Assembly: GCF_900114245.1 (NCBI RefSeq)
Contig: NZ_FOSK01000001.1
Span: 62,001 to 126,000 of the forward strand
Direction of reading: 5' to 3'
Length of the DNA: 64,000 bases
Source of the DNA: Pseudovibrio ascidiaceicola
GTDB lineage: Bacteria > Pseudomonadota > Alphaproteobacteria > Rhizobiales > Stappiaceae
A model generated the notes under the pieces. It worked only from the letters and a program-made list of their open reading frames with translations. It ran no database searches and was not told the DNA's origin. Below are positions 1 through 8,794 of this stretch, one piece after another; the stretch's first letter is position 1, and each line of letters opens with the position of its first letter. The position numbers and the translations under genes were made by a program.

Positions 1-234
1 ACGCCCGATATAGTCCGACAGCTTGGATATGTAGGCGCCGCCAAAAAACCAGCTGATGTAGAACGCTCCGGTCAAAAGGCTGAAATCGATCTCCCGGATT
101 GCAAGGGAGTCACCAAGGGGAACAAAGGTACTACCGGGCACCATCACAAGGCTATTAACGATCGGAAAAATCAGCCCTTGCCCCATAACATCCACGAGGA
201 CAAGGAGAAGCAACGCAATTCGAGACCACCCCAT
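1..234 (-). CDS. MFS transporter, N-terminal part (truncated by window edge)
   Basis: The reverse strand reads 78 codons from an ATG at 234 to the window edge without a stop. The product starts with a hydrophobic helix containing DVMGQGLIFPI, then a second helix ending SWFFGGAYISKLSDYIGR. The G-x-L-S-D-x-I-G-R element between helices 2 and 3 is the signature of major facilitator superfamily drug and sugar antiporters, so this is the first fifth of an inner-membrane transporter. An AGG-type ribosome site lies about 9 bases before the ATG. The substrate cannot be told from this fragment. The TetA-like start of helix 1 suggests a drug:H+ antiporter, which is an inference only. Confidence 0.8.
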   Translation of the reverse strand, partial: MGWSRIALLLLVLVDVMGQGLIFPIVNSLVMVPGSTFVPLGDSLAIREIDFSLLTGAFYISWFFGGAYISKLSDYIGR

Positions 235-333
235 CGCTTCACGCCTTTCGCTCTTCACATCAGCAAAACATCACTTTGAAAATCAGCAGGCGCTCACCAG
301 AGATAGACAGCAACAGGCAGCGTATTCCGTAGA

Positions 334-738
334 TCACTCCACCACACGCAGATGCTTCTTTTTCTCAAGCACCTTGAGCACGTTGGCAAGCTCGTGGCCG
401 CGTTTGAGGATCACACCCCCAGTACCAACAACGCAGTAGGCGCCTTGTTTGCGGGCAAGTTTGGGGTCTTTTTCAATACGGTAGAGCGGCATTTCGCTGG
501 CACGGCGGAAAATGGCAAAGATCGCCTTGTCTGTTCCATGGCCGATGGCGTAATCACGCCACTCGCCGCTGGCAACCATGCGCCCGTAAAGCCTGAGGAT
601 CTGATCGAGTTCCGTTCGATGAAAAGCAACTATCGGTTTCGGGAGGTTCGGTTTTCGATGAACGGCAGCACTGTTGGAACCGCCATCAAGAGAGCGAACG
701 CTCCCAGACACTATTGCAATATCATCCCCTTCACTCAT
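334..738 (-). CDS. DUF2794 family protein
   Basis: A 134-residue protein. From residue 39 to about 127 it matches the DUF2794 family as I remember it: FHRTELDQILRLYGRM, EWRDYAI, then PLYRIEKDPKLARKQGAY and a final ILKRGHEL. The first 35 residues are low in conservation and Ser/Gly rich. The family is restricted mostly to Alphaproteobacteria and has no known function. The length is typical. An AGGAGG ribosome site sits directly before the ATG at 738, so the start is firm. It stands alone between the truncated transporter and a non-coding gap, with the same orientation as both neighbours. Confidence 0.85.
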   Translation of the reverse strand: MSEGDDIAIVSGSVRSLDGGSNSAAVHRKPNLPKPIVAFHRTELDQILRLYGRMVASGEWRDYAIGHGTDKAIFAIFRRASEMPLYRIEKDPKLARKQGAYCVVGTGGVILKRGHELANVLKVLEKKKHLRVVE

Positions 739-1209
739 GAAGGCCTCCTGCGTTCAGATCCTGTAGTTGGGCACCCCGGAGAAAGCAGAAAATCAGCTCT
801 CGCATCGCGGATGCACCAAGGCAATCTGGTTGAGCACGCAACGTGAATTTGGAAATCCGCGACATGCTCTAAGCCATCGACAACCCCATTTTACCACATA
901 ATCCGTCCATCCTGCGGCAAAGCCTGAAAGAACGCAAGGGAGCCTCCTTTTCTTGCTCGGCAAAGGACCCCGTCAGAATTCAGAGTACACGCTAAAATTG
1001 TCACAGTAGTTTCTCTATTTCGCCCCAATTGGGTCATTGAGGAGCCACGAATGCCAGCCAAATTATCGTTGTTGCCCAAGCAGGTTCGGTTCTGTGGAGC
1101 TGTGGTGAAGACTCTCACCCCTACCCCCCGTTGACCCACTCGTCACAGTGCTGAAGGAGAACCGAACCGCTTCCCCCTACAACTTATCGCTGCGAGAAAC
1201 CGTTAGGTC
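739..1209. other. Intergenic stretch without a convincing gene
   Basis: About 470 bases. An 82-codon reverse frame (891-1139) has no family resemblance and no good ribosome site. A 28-codon forward frame starts at the ATG at 1050 behind a GAGGAG. A roughly 22-codon reverse frame near 940 starts with TTG behind AAGGAGG. Neither looks like a known peptide. I see no terminator or tRNA here. Confidence 0.4.
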
Positions 1210-1806
1210 TTAATCAGTGAGACCAAGGGACAGGCCACCACCTCCAAGTAGTTTCGGCTGACTGGTACAATCCCATATCCCAGCCAAAAGCCCGGCAGCA
1301 TCCCGCGCCAGTTTATTAGCGTTCTTGGCAGCACGCGCATCCACATAGCCGATGTGACAGGTCTTGCCCTGCCCCAGCTGAGTAATCACCAGCACCTGCC
1401 CGCGATAAAATCCATCCGCATCCGCTTTATCATCCCCTGCAACATCCGCCGGAATGTCCGTGTGCCAACGCAAAATCGTCGCCACGGGTTCACCACCTTC
1501 CAGCACCCACTCAATGGTGGAGCCAGGTCGGTTCCACGGACTCAGGCCTTGCGTCGCCGCAGGTTCAACTCGCGCCTGCTCGCCATAACTGACGAAGAAC
1601 CGCAAATCACCCTCAGCCACGTAAACGGGGATACCGTTATACCCCTGACACATCCACACAGCAGAGCCCACTGCATTTTCGGGGGTGTCTTGCAGCTCGC
1701 ATGTCTCGTTTAAATCCAGCGTGGAATAAACACTCTCGGCCAGAGCGGTGGTGCACATAAAAATTCCGGTCATGGCAACAATGAGGAACTGAAAATTCTT
1801 CAACAT
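1210..1806 (-). CDS. Secreted protein of unknown function
   Basis: A 198-residue product beginning with a signal peptide: a Lys near the start, a hydrophobic core from residues 6 to 21, and an Ala-x-Ala-type cleavage site (ALAES) around residue 24. The mature part contains four cysteines, in ETCELQD, WMCQGY, KTCHIGY and WDCTSQ, which could form two disulfides in the periplasm, consistent with dsbB encoded nearby. The tail GGGGLSLGLTD is glycine rich. I do not recognise the family. The motif AKNANKLARDAAGLL resembles the end of small uncharacterised alphaproteobacterial periplasmic proteins. Start ATG at 1806, with only a weak ribosome site. Confidence 0.65.
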   Translation of the reverse strand: MLKNFQFLIVAMTGIFMCTTALAESVYSTLDLNETCELQDTPENAVGSAVWMCQGYNGIPVYVAEGDLRFFVSYGEQARVEPAATQGLSPWNRPGSTIEWVLEGGEPVATILRWHTDIPADVAGDDKADADGFYRGQVLVITQLGQGKTCHIGYVDARAAKNANKLARDAAGLLAGIWDCTSQPKLLGGGGLSLGLTD

Positions 1807-1883
1807 TAAGCACCCACTTATCCCAGAGTTATTCGTCAGAAATTACTTGAACGAATTACGCAAGCTCGACTGCGAAATATATC

Positions 1884-1911
1884 TTGCAACACGCCGATGC
1901 CCCTGTAATAC
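1884..1911 (+). promoter_or_regulatory. Possible housekeeping promoter for ppa
   Basis: TTGCAA at 1884-1889 and TAATAC at 1906-1911 are separated by 16 bases and lie about 30 bases before the ppa start. The match to the sigma70 consensus is moderate, and other placements are possible. Confidence 0.3.
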
Positions 1912-1941
1912 AGGCAGCAAATGAAATTGGAGTATACATAA

Positions 1942-2478
1942 ATGCGTATCGATCGTATTCCTGTCGGTAAGAACCCACCTGAGGACGTCAATGTCATTAT
2001 TGAAGTTCCAGTTGGCGGTGAGCCGATCAAATACGAGATGGAAAAAGAATCCGGCGCAATGTACGTCGATCGCTTCCTCTACACCCCTATGCGTTACCCA
2101 GGCAACTACGGCTTCGTTCCACACACCCTGTGCGGTGATGGCGATCCAATCGACGTAGTTGTTGTGAACCAGCGCCCAATCGTTCCAGGCGCCGTCATGA
2201 GCTGCCGTCCGATCGGCGTTCTGGTCATGGAAGACGAGTCCGGTCAGGATGAGAAAATCATTGCTGTCCCAAGCAGCAAGCTGACCCGTCGTTACGAATC
2301 CGTACACAACATCGAAGACCTGCCTGAAATCACCATCAAGCAGATTGAGCACTTCTTCGAGCACTACAAAGATCTTGAGCCAAACAAATGGGTAAAGATC
2401 ACCGGCATTCACGGTGCTGACGAAGCTAAGCGTCTGATCGTAGAAAGCATCGAGCGCTACAACAAAGAAGAAGGTTAA
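1942..2478 (+). CDS. ppa: Inorganic pyrophosphatase
   Basis: A 178-residue soluble family I pyrophosphatase that hydrolyses pyrophosphate to two phosphates and so pulls biosynthetic reactions forward in the cytoplasm. The metal-binding signature DGDPID is at residues 66-71. The other active-site positions known from the E. coli enzyme also have counterparts: E21, K30, E32, R44 and Y56. The length matches the bacterial hexameric enzymes. It is a single-gene unit with its own strong terminator directly behind. The region before the ATG holds GGAG about 10 bases upstream. Confidence 0.98.
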   Translation: MRIDRIPVGKNPPEDVNVIIEVPVGGEPIKYEMEKESGAMYVDRFLYTPMRYPGNYGFVPHTLCGDGDPIDVVVVNQRPIVPGAVMSCRPIGVLVMEDESGQDEKIIAVPSSKLTRRYESVHNIEDLPEITIKQIEHFFEHYKDLEPNKWVKITGIHGADEAKRLIVESIERYNKEEG

Positions 2479-2501
2479 GCCCCTCTCTTTGTGACTGACA
2501 A

Positions 2502-2538
2502 GAAAAAGCCCGGAGCTGCGTAGAGCCCCGGGCTTTTT
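2502..2538 (+). terminator. Rho-independent terminator of ppa
   Basis: AAAGCCCGG and CCGGGCTTT arms around a short loop are followed by a run of T. It lies 25 bases behind the ppa stop codon. The A-rich left flank lets it work in the reverse direction for dsbB as well. Confidence 0.85.
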
Positions 2539-2564
2539 TCATATCAAAACAAAGCGCTGAAACC

Positions 2565-3092
2565 TCAGCTCTTGCGGGGCAGCACCAGACCGCAGAGCGT
2601 AATGAAGACCATCGCACTCGCATAAATCGCATTCAGACCAGCAAACGACAGACCGAAGATGCGGAACTGCGCTACGGAGCAGCTCACAACCTTAGTGGTC
2701 GCAAGGCTCTGCAGCATGTTGGAAGCGGTTCCCAGCTCCATGCTACCACCAGCAGCACAGTCATTCGGGCCAAGCCAGAGTTCCCACTCTGCGCCAGCCT
2801 GATAGATGCCAACACCGCCGCCATAGAGGAAACCACCAGCCGCACCCAGCAGCGCCAGCACAGAAACCCAGCGCAGCTTCTCGGTCCGGGTAAAGATCAG
2901 CGCCAGAATACCCAGCACCAGACCCGCGTAGTACGGATTACGCTGAATGAGACACAGCGGGCATGGCTTGAAACCACCAATAAGCTCAAAACCCCACGCG
3001 GTCGCCAACGCTGTGGCACTACCCAGTGTCACCAGCGCAGCACCAGAGGTGAGCGGATCTTTCAGAAGCAGCGCAAAAAAGCGTCCTAGCAT
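2565..3092 (-). CDS. dsbB: Disulfide bond formation protein B
   Basis: A 175-residue inner-membrane protein with four predicted helices. The first periplasmic loop has C44-P-L-C47, the redox pair that passes electrons to quinone. The second periplasmic loop has C112 (GPNDCAAG) and C138 (VVSCSVAQF), the pair that reoxidises DsbA-type proteins. This four-cysteine pattern defines DsbB/DsbI. The second pair sits further apart than in the E. coli protein, as is common in alphaproteobacteria. No dsbA lies in the window. Convergent with ppa and followed by the VTT-protein gene upstream on the same strand, with about 110 bases between them. Confidence 0.92.
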   Translation of the reverse strand: MLGRFFALLLKDPLTSGAALVTLGSATALATAWGFELIGGFKPCPLCLIQRNPYYAGLVLGILALIFTRTEKLRWVSVLALLGAAGGFLYGGGVGIYQAGAEWELWLGPNDCAAGGSMELGTASNMLQSLATTKVVSCSVAQFRIFGLSFAGLNAIYASAMVFITLCGLVLPRKS

Positions 3093-3205
3093 TTCCAGTT
3101 AACCTCTCCTGCGCATCCCCGAGACTCCAAACCAGCACTCCAAAGAACACGCGCCACAAAACAGATTAAAGCAACTGTCCCATTCTCAAAGAGACGGCAG
3201 CCGCT

Positions 3206-3784
3206 TTAAAGAAACTTGATCAGAGCAAACCCACCAACCAACAGCACCACAAACACGGTAAACATCAGTGCCAGCCGCTTTTCGATGAAATCGCGAATAG
3301 CAGGTCCAAACAGGTACAAAAGCCCCGCGACCGCAAAAAACCGAATTCCACGGGAGACGATGCTCGCCACGATGAACACTGGAAGATTCAGAGCAAAAAC
3401 GCCACTCGCAATAGTAATTACTTTGTACGGAAAGGGCGTCAAACCAGCGATAAACACAAACCACCAGCCCCAGTCCTCAAAGATTTGCTTGAACTGGTCA
3501 AACTTATCCATGTAGCCGTAAAACGCGAGGATCGGTTTCGCAACTTCTTCAAACAACACAGCGCCAATAAGATACCCCAGCAAACCGCCCAGTACAGAGG
3601 CAACAGTGCAAAGCGCAGCATAAAACCAGGCCCGATGGCGCTTACTCACACACATAGGAATAAGCAACAGATCCGGCGGAAGCGGAAAGACAGAGCTCTC
3701 AGCAAAAGCGACTGCGCTCAGCGCATGGGGTGCACGCGGTCCGGCAGCAAGAGAAAGGGTCCAGTCATAAAGGCGACGCAGCAT
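3206..3784 (-). CDS. YqaA-family VTT-domain membrane protein
   Basis: A 192-residue integral membrane protein with the VTT/SNARE-associated (DedA-related) fold. Visible signatures are FAESSVFPLPPDLLLIPM near residues 28-45, a glycine-rich helix (LGGLLGYLIGA), and the conserved G-L-T-P-F-P-Y-K-V re-entrant element near residue 118. DedA/VTT members are linked to proton-dependent transport and to lipid flipping or membrane homeostasis. The substrate of the YqaA branch is unknown. The start is the ATG at 3784. It is transcribed toward dsbB and may share a message with it. Confidence 0.85.
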   Translation of the reverse strand: MLRRLYDWTLSLAAGPRAPHALSAVAFAESSVFPLPPDLLLIPMCVSKRHRAWFYAALCTVASVLGGLLGYLIGAVLFEEVAKPILAFYGYMDKFDQFKQIFEDWGWWFVFIAGLTPFPYKVITIASGVFALNLPVFIVASIVSRGIRFFAVAGLLYLFGPAIRDFIEKRLALMFTVFVVLLVGGFALIKFL

Positions 3785-4001
3785 AAGTCAGCAGTGCTCC
3801 AAACAATCGATCATTCAGGTGAAGAATACAGTTCATTTCACAATGCGGTAACATTCAATAGCAGCCCCACGCTGGAGTCCTACCTCAATCATCAGCAGCA
3901 ATCACAGGATTATGGGTGGAAATATGACCTCACCGCTCTTTTCCCCCGTAAATATATATAAGTATAGGCTGACAAATGCTGTGGTTAGCTGAATCAAAAT
4001 A

Positions 4002-4030
4002 TTGACGTCGCACCCCATCTCGATATATTC
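4002..4030 (+). promoter_or_regulatory. Promoter of tRNA-Leu
   Basis: TTGACG (4002-4007), a 16-base spacer and TATATT (4024-4029) give a near-consensus housekeeping promoter. Transcription would begin around 4036, about 12 bases before the mature tRNA end. Confidence 0.6.
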
Positions 4031-4047
4031 CGCCCTTACCAACCGTT

Positions 4048-4132
4048 GCCCCCGTGGCGGAACTGGTAGACGCGTCGGATTCAAAATCCGATTTCTTCGG
4101 AAGTGCCAGTTCGAGTCTGGCCGGGGGCACCA
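4048..4132 (+). tRNA. tRNA-Leu, anticodon CAA
   Basis: The acceptor arms GCCCCCG and CGGGGGC pair over seven bases. The anticodon stem TCGGA/TCCGA encloses loop TTCAAAA, giving anticodon CAA, which reads TTG. There is a long variable arm (TTTCTTCGGAAG), as expected for a class II leucine tRNA, and the T loop contains TTCGAGT. The discriminator A and the CCA end are encoded (4129-4132). Confidence 0.97.
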
Positions 4133-4201
4133 CTCTTCTCTTCCCCAAAATTTAAGCGCTTTCATCCAACGCTACACATGCGTCTTGAGTTGTTTGTGAC
4201 C

Positions 4202-5125
4202 TCACGCCAGCGGGTGATGGTCTTCCACCAGCTTCTGCAGGCGCTCTTCCAGCACGTGGGTATAAATCTGCGTTGTTGAGATGTCCGCATGCCCCAGCAG
4301 CTGCTGCACCACACGCAGATCAGCACCGTTTTGCAACAGGTGCGATGCAAAGGCGTGACGGAGCACGTGCGGAGAAACCTTGTTGCGGTCAATATCCGCT
4401 TCCAACGCAAGTGCCTTCAAATCTCGCCCAAACGCCTGACGCGTAAAGTGTCCGCTCTCTCCGTGAGAGGGAAACAGCCACACACTGTCGGCATAGGCGC
4501 CAACCGCCGCACGCAGCCGCACATACTCAACCATGGCCTTTTGTGAACGGGGAGACAGCGGAACAGCCCGCTCCTTACCACCCTTCCCCTTCACGGTGAT
4601 AAGACGACTGTCACGTATCGCCGCTGACACTGGTAAGGACACAAGTTCAGAAACACGCAGGCCCGTCGCATAAAGCACTTCCAGCAGTGTGTAGACACGT
4701 GCCGCTCTGATCTGCTTTGCGTCACTATCATGCGTGATAGTAGCCAGCTGTTCTGCCTTGCCGATCAGGCGGTCCACCTCTTCCTCACTCAAAACCCCCG
4801 GAAGAGTGGTGGCTTTGCGCGGAGAAGCAACAGTTCGCGTCGGGTCATCGTCGCGAATATCCTCGGCATAACAAAACTGAAAGAACTGCCGAAGAGCAGA
4901 AAGACGCCGTGCCTGGGAGGAGGCAGCAAACCCGCGATCAGTAAGGTCAGAGAGATATGCACGTACATCCGTGACCTGCACAGCCAGCAGATCCACACCT
5001 TGCGTACTCAGGAAACTATCAAAATCTTCCAGGTCAGTTCGGTAGCTTTCCAACGTATTGAACGCACTGACGCGCTCAACGCTTAACATTTCAAAAAAGC
5101 GTTCAGTCTCAAGAGTTCGACGCAT
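4202..5125 (-). CDS. xerD: Tyrosine recombinase XerD
   Basis: A 307-residue site-specific recombinase that, with XerC, resolves chromosome dimers at dif near the terminus. The N-terminal SAM-like core-binding domain spans about 5-90 and the catalytic domain about 110-300. The catalytic set is complete: R157 (TGLRVSEL), K181 (GKGGKER), H253 and R256 (SPHVLRHAF), H279 (LGHADIS) and nucleophile Y288 (TQIYTHV). I place the start at the ATG at 5125. A longer frame opening with TTG at 5200 would run through the upstream small gene and add 25 residues not seen in XerD proteins. The small gene ends only 7 bases before this ATG, so the two are probably one message. Confidence 0.95.
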   Translation of the reverse strand: MRRTLETERFFEMLSVERVSAFNTLESYRTDLEDFDSFLSTQGVDLLAVQVTDVRAYLSDLTDRGFAASSQARRLSALRQFFQFCYAEDIRDDDPTRTVASPRKATTLPGVLSEEEVDRLIGKAEQLATITHDSDAKQIRAARVYTLLEVLYATGLRVSELVSLPVSAAIRDSRLITVKGKGGKERAVPLSPRSQKAMVEYVRLRAAVGAYADSVWLFPSHGESGHFTRQAFGRDLKALALEADIDRNKVSPHVLRHAFASHLLQNGADLRVVQQLLGHADISTTQIYTHVLEERLQKLVEDHHPLA

Positions 5126-5132
5126 AAAAAGC

Positions 5133-5273
5133 CTATTCGAAGCCTTCCTTTTGGATTTCGACGATAATTTCGCGTGGCTCCGGCTCAACGTAGCTGACAA
5201 GCAGATACATGCTCAGCACAGCGCCAGTAACGATCAAACCTATGATAGACAGCAATCGCATCAATGTTGGCAT
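5133..5273 (-). CDS. Small single-pass membrane protein upstream of xerD
   Basis: A 46-codon frame, ATG at 5273 to TAG at 5133. The product has an Arg-containing N-terminus, one hydrophobic helix (about residues 7-26, [20 protein letters not shown]) and a short tail with YVEPEPREI then IVEIQKEG. I recall similar small proteins of about 45 residues, with a helix followed by V-E-P-x-P-R-E, in the same place before xerD in rhizobia and brucellae. Function unknown. A GGGAG stretch about 13 bases ahead may serve as ribosome site. Its stop lies 7 bases before the xerD start, suggesting coupled translation. Confidence 0.65.
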   Translation of the reverse strand: MPTLMRLLSIIGLIVTGAVLSMYLLVSYVEPEPREIIVEIQKEGFE

Positions 5274-5551
5274 GGCAGAACCGGATGCTCCCGTATAAAT
5301 CTGGATACCCCTAAATCACCCGCAGATGGTGGGGTGTAGCAGTATACTTCACAATCAAAAATAGACCGTTTCACTGTGAAGGTTCAACCCGAAGGCATCC
5401 AGTGTACCGCGTATTTTGCGATATCCTCCAAGCCTGTGAAGGCGCACCAATGGTTTCTGTAGAAAATTAGCAGTTAAATGCTAGCAAACACTCTTGTTCT
5501 AGAACCTTGACAGGACACAGTGTGATAATGTCAAAGCGTAAGTAAGAGTAG

Positions 5552-6196
5552 ATGAATCGGCGAGGGCGTGGCGTGACTGCAAACGACACAAAGTCAGACA
5601 AAAAACGTCAACGACAGCAAAATATTTTGAAGCGCCTCGGCAATAAGCCAATTGTACTTGTTGGCATTATGGGCTGTGGCAAATCCACAGTAGGCCGCCG
5701 TTTGGCCCAATATCTCGCTCTCAATTTTATTGATGCAGACTCAGAGATTGAAAAAGCAGCAGATCGTTCTATCTCAGAGATATTCGCTGAACACGGTGAA
5801 AGCTATTTCCGGCAAGGTGAAAAGCGTGTCATTGCACGTCTCCTGGACGAAGGACCACAAGTTCTCGCAACAGGCGGCGGTGCCTTCATCAATGAAGAGA
5901 CACGATCCCGCATCAAGGAAAAGGGCATCTCCATCTGGATGAAGGCTGAGCTGTCTGTCATCATGACCCGCGTGCGCAAGCGCCCTACCCGACCATTGCT
6001 GCAAACTGCGGATCCTGAGGCAACCATGCAAAAGCTGATGGATGAGCGCTATCCGATCTATGAAGAAGCGGACATGGCAATCTGGTCACGTGATGTGACC
6101 CATGAAGCAGTTATGGAAGAAATCCTGATCGCTCTGGAAAAAGGACTACCGCCTCTCTCTGATGAGGCATCTGAAAATAACGAGGTTGGAAAGTGA
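5552..6196 (+). CDS. aroK: Shikimate kinase
   Basis: A 214-residue cytoplasmic kinase that phosphorylates shikimate with ATP in the chorismate pathway. The Walker A loop GIMGCGKST is at 38-46. The shikimate-binding aspartates follow in FIDADSEIE (about 60-68), and the substrate-contact loop ATGGGAF is near 107. The basic N-terminal 25 residues exceed the E. coli enzyme but are usual in rhizobial AroK. The start could instead be the GTG seven codons in (5573), which has GAGGG about 9 bases ahead; the first ATG has a weaker site. The stop overlaps the aroB start as GTGA, so translation is probably coupled. Confidence 0.95.
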   Translation: MNRRGRGVTANDTKSDKKRQRQQNILKRLGNKPIVLVGIMGCGKSTVGRRLAQYLALNFIDADSEIEKAADRSISEIFAEHGESYFRQGEKRVIARLLDEGPQVLATGGGAFINEETRSRIKEKGISIWMKAELSVIMTRVRKRPTRPLLQTADPEATMQKLMDERYPIYEEADMAIWSRDVTHEAVMEEILIALEKGLPPLSDEASENNEVGK

Positions 6197-7317
6197 CAGA
6201 AGAGAATAACGCCACAGTCGTCAATGTTGATCTGGGCGACCGTAGCTATCCAATCCTCATTGGCCGCAACCTGATCAAACGCGCTGGAGAAGAAATCTCC
6301 AACCGCCTCCCAGGCGCCAAAACGGTCATCATCACAGATGAGACTGTCAAAAAACTCCACCTAAAGGCGCTGGAAGAAAGCTTCCAGTCCGCAGGTGTTG
6401 AGTTCAGCACACTTGTTGTACCTGCAGGCGAAAAAACCAAACGCTTCGAAATCTTCGAGCGCCTCTGCGATGATATCCTCGCCCTGCGCCTCGAGCGCGG
6501 CGATGCTGTTGTTGCCTTGGGTGGCGGCGTTGTCGGTGACCTTTCCGGCTTCGTCTCTGGCGTCGTTCGCCGTGGCATGAAGTTCGTACAGATCCCAACC
6601 ACCCTGCTCGCACAGGTCGACAGCTCTGTCGGCGGCAAAACCGGCATCAACTCCCGCCATGGCAAAAACCTGCTCGGTGTATTTCATCAGCCTGCTCTGG
6701 TGCTGGCAGATACATCGGTTCTGGACACGCTCAGCCCCCGCGATTTCCGCGCTGGCTATGCAGAAGTTGCCAAATACGGCCTGATCAATGATCCGGACTT
6801 CTTCGAATGGCTGGAAGCCAATTGGGAAGGTATCTTCGCTGGTGGGCCCGAACGAGAACACGCAGTCGCCCATTCCTGTCGCGCCAAAGCAGCTGTTGTT
6901 GCAGCAGACGAGCTGGAATCCGGCAACCGCGCACTGCTCAATCTCGGTCACACCTTCGGCCATTCGCTGGAAGGTGCTGTTGCCTATGAGACTGAACGAT
7001 TAGTGCACGGAGAAGGCGTTTCCATCGGCATGGTACTGGCCCATGAATTTTCTGAGCAGCTTGGCCTGTGCCCGGCAGAAGATGCCAAGCGTGTCATCAC
7101 ACATTTGGAAGCCGTCGGTCTGCCTACACGCATTGATCAGATCCCCGGTCAGCTCCCACCAATCGACACTTTTATGGACCTGATTGCTCAGGACAAAAAA
7201 GTAAGTCGTGGTCAGCTCACTTTTATCCTTACAAAAGGCATCGGCACTTCCTATGTCGATAAAACTGTAAGCGCGGAACCCCTCCGCGCGTTTCTTGAGG
7301 AGAAACTCGGCAAATGA
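6193..7317 (+). CDS. aroB: 3-dehydroquinate synthase
   Basis: A 374-residue NAD- and zinc-dependent enzyme that makes 3-dehydroquinate from DAHP, the second step toward chorismate. Seen in the sequence: the nucleotide-binding GGGVVGDLSGF, the substrate loop QVDSSVGGKTGIN, and the metal-ligand elements EVAKYGLI, LNLGHTFGHSLE and LVHGEGVSIGMV. Length is typical. The start is a GTG that overlaps the aroK stop, and the stop overlaps the next start as ATGA. The three-gene order aroK-aroB-CNNM is common in Rhizobiales. Confidence 0.97.
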   Translation: MTEENNATVVNVDLGDRSYPILIGRNLIKRAGEEISNRLPGAKTVIITDETVKKLHLKALEESFQSAGVEFSTLVVPAGEKTKRFEIFERLCDDILALRLERGDAVVALGGGVVGDLSGFVSGVVRRGMKFVQIPTTLLAQVDSSVGGKTGINSRHGKNLLGVFHQPALVLADTSVLDTLSPRDFRAGYAEVAKYGLINDPDFFEWLEANWEGIFAGGPEREHAVAHSCRAKAAVVAADELESGNRALLNLGHTFGHSLEGAVAYETERLVHGEGVSIGMVLAHEFSEQLGLCPAEDAKRVITHLEAVGLPTRIDQIPGQLPPIDTFMDLIAQDKKVSRGQLTFILTKGIGTSYVDKTVSAEPLRAFLEEKLGK

Positions 7318-8612
7318 CGGACTACGCTTTTTGGGCTTCCGTTGTCGCTATTGTAATTTTGCTCGTCCTTTCGGGCTTTTTTTCCGGGTCAGAAACTGCC
7401 CTGACAGCAGCATCACGCGCCCGTATGCACGCGTTGGTCAAATCCGGTAATAGAAGAGCGCTTATTGTTGCAAGATTGATCGAGTTCAGAGAGCGTCTCA
7501 TCGGCGCACTGCTGCTCGGCAACAACCTTGTCAACATTCTGGCCTCAGCACTCGCAACATCCTTGTTCCTGAAGCTCTTCGGAGACGCAGGCGTCGCCTA
7601 CGCAACACTGGTCATGACTCTCCTGGTCCTGATCTTCTCTGAAGTGCTGCCAAAAACATGGGCGATCGCAAACGCAGAAAAATTCGCACTCAGCGTTGCA
7701 CCTGTTGTTCGCGTCCTGGTGATTGTCTTTGGTCCAATCGTTGCGGCCATCGAGGTAATTGTACGCCTCGTCCTTCGCATCTTCGGCATTCGTATTGATG
7801 ACTCCACTGCAGTCCTGTCAGCACACGAAGAGCTGCGCGGCACACTGGACCTTCAGCACAAAGAAGGCGGCCTGATCAAAGCGGACAAAGACCGCATTGG
7901 TGGCCTGCTGGATCTGGCAGAGCTTGAAGTCTCTGACGTGATGGTTCACCGCACCAAGCTGTTCGCGCTCAACGCCGACCTGCCACCAGAAGAATTGGTG
8001 GAAGAAGTACTGGCCAGCCCGTTCACCCGTATTCCGCTATGGCGTGATGATCCCGACAATATGGTCGGCCTGCTCCATGCCAAGGATGTTCTGCGCGCAA
8101 TCGCGAACCTCAAAGGCGATATGGCGAAGTTCGAGCTGGAGAAGGTCATGAGCCCGCTTTGGTTCGTACCGGACACCACCAGCCTCCAGAACCAGCTCAA
8201 CGCCTTCCTGAAGCGCAAAACCCACTTCGCTCTCGTGGTAGACGAGTACGGCGAAGTGATGGGCCTCGTCACGCTGGAAGACATTCTGGAAGAGATCGTC
8301 GGTGAGATTGCAGACGAACACGACATCGAACTGCCCGGCCTCAAGCCACAAGCAGATGGTTCCGTGATCGTGGAAGGCTCCGTACCGATTCGCGACCTCA
8401 ACAGAGCGACCGATTGGAATTTGCCAGACGACGAAGCAACCACCATCGCCGGTCTCGTTATTCACGAAGCAAAAATGATCCCCGAGGAACGTCAGATCTT
8501 CACCTTCCACGGGTTCCGCTTTACCGTCCTGAGCCGGGAAAAGAACCGCATCACGCGCCTGCGCATGATGGCACTCAACCCGCTTCAGGATGCCAAAAAA
8601 GTCGGCAAATAA
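7314..8612 (+). CDS. CNNM/CorC-type transporter with CBS domains
   Basis: A 432-residue membrane protein. The N-terminal CNNM (DUF21) domain with three to four helices covers about 1-190 and contains the conserved LSGFFSGSETALTAASRARM and GNNLVNILASALAT stretches. A CBS pair spans about 210-335 (DVMVHRTKLFAL, then FALVVDEYGEVMGLVTLEDI). The C-terminal CorC/HlyC-associated domain covers about 350-425. CNNM/CorC proteins are tied to Mg2+ or Co2+ export and Mg2+ homeostasis. The older hemolysin name is misleading. Its start overlaps the aroB stop. The coupling to aromatic biosynthesis is conserved but unexplained. Confidence 0.92.
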   Translation: MTDYAFWASVVAIVILLVLSGFFSGSETALTAASRARMHALVKSGNRRALIVARLIEFRERLIGALLLGNNLVNILASALATSLFLKLFGDAGVAYATLVMTLLVLIFSEVLPKTWAIANAEKFALSVAPVVRVLVIVFGPIVAAIEVIVRLVLRIFGIRIDDSTAVLSAHEELRGTLDLQHKEGGLIKADKDRIGGLLDLAELEVSDVMVHRTKLFALNADLPPEELVEEVLASPFTRIPLWRDDPDNMVGLLHAKDVLRAIANLKGDMAKFELEKVMSPLWFVPDTTSLQNQLNAFLKRKTHFALVVDEYGEVMGLVTLEDILEEIVGEIADEHDIELPGLKPQADGSVIVEGSVPIRDLNRATDWNLPDDEATTIAGLVIHEAKMIPEERQIFTFHGFRFTVLSREKNRITRLRMMALNPLQDAKKVGK

Positions 8613-8643
8613 AAATGGGCCCAGCCGGGCCCATTTCCTTTTC
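8611..8643 (+). terminator. Terminator of the aroK-aroB-CNNM operon
   Basis: Perfect ten-base arms AAATGGGCCC and GGGCCCATTT with a four-base loop begin right at the stop codon and are followed by CCTTTTC. Confidence 0.8.
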
Positions 8644-8794
8644 TGCAGTCCCTTAAAGAACGCAAAATTATCGTAAAGCGCTCAAATCAACGCACATAAC
8701 AACGCAAACGGGTAAAACACGTGCACCTGCAACGTACTAGCCATTTGCCGCATTGATTTAGCTGTGCCAATGTACCAATTACTGTAAGAACCAA

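Noticed and set aside
891-1139. 82-codon reverse frame between DUF2794 and the secreted-protein gene
   Set aside because: No ribosome site, odd composition and no family-like segment; treated as non-coding.
4202-5200. xerD starting with TTG at 5200
   Set aside because: Adds 25 unconserved residues and overlaps a small gene in another frame; the ATG at 5125 fits XerD length.
5507-5529. TTGACA before aroK as a -35 box
   Set aside because: The only TATAAT-like sequence (GATAAT) follows after 11 bases, too short for a sigma70 promoter.
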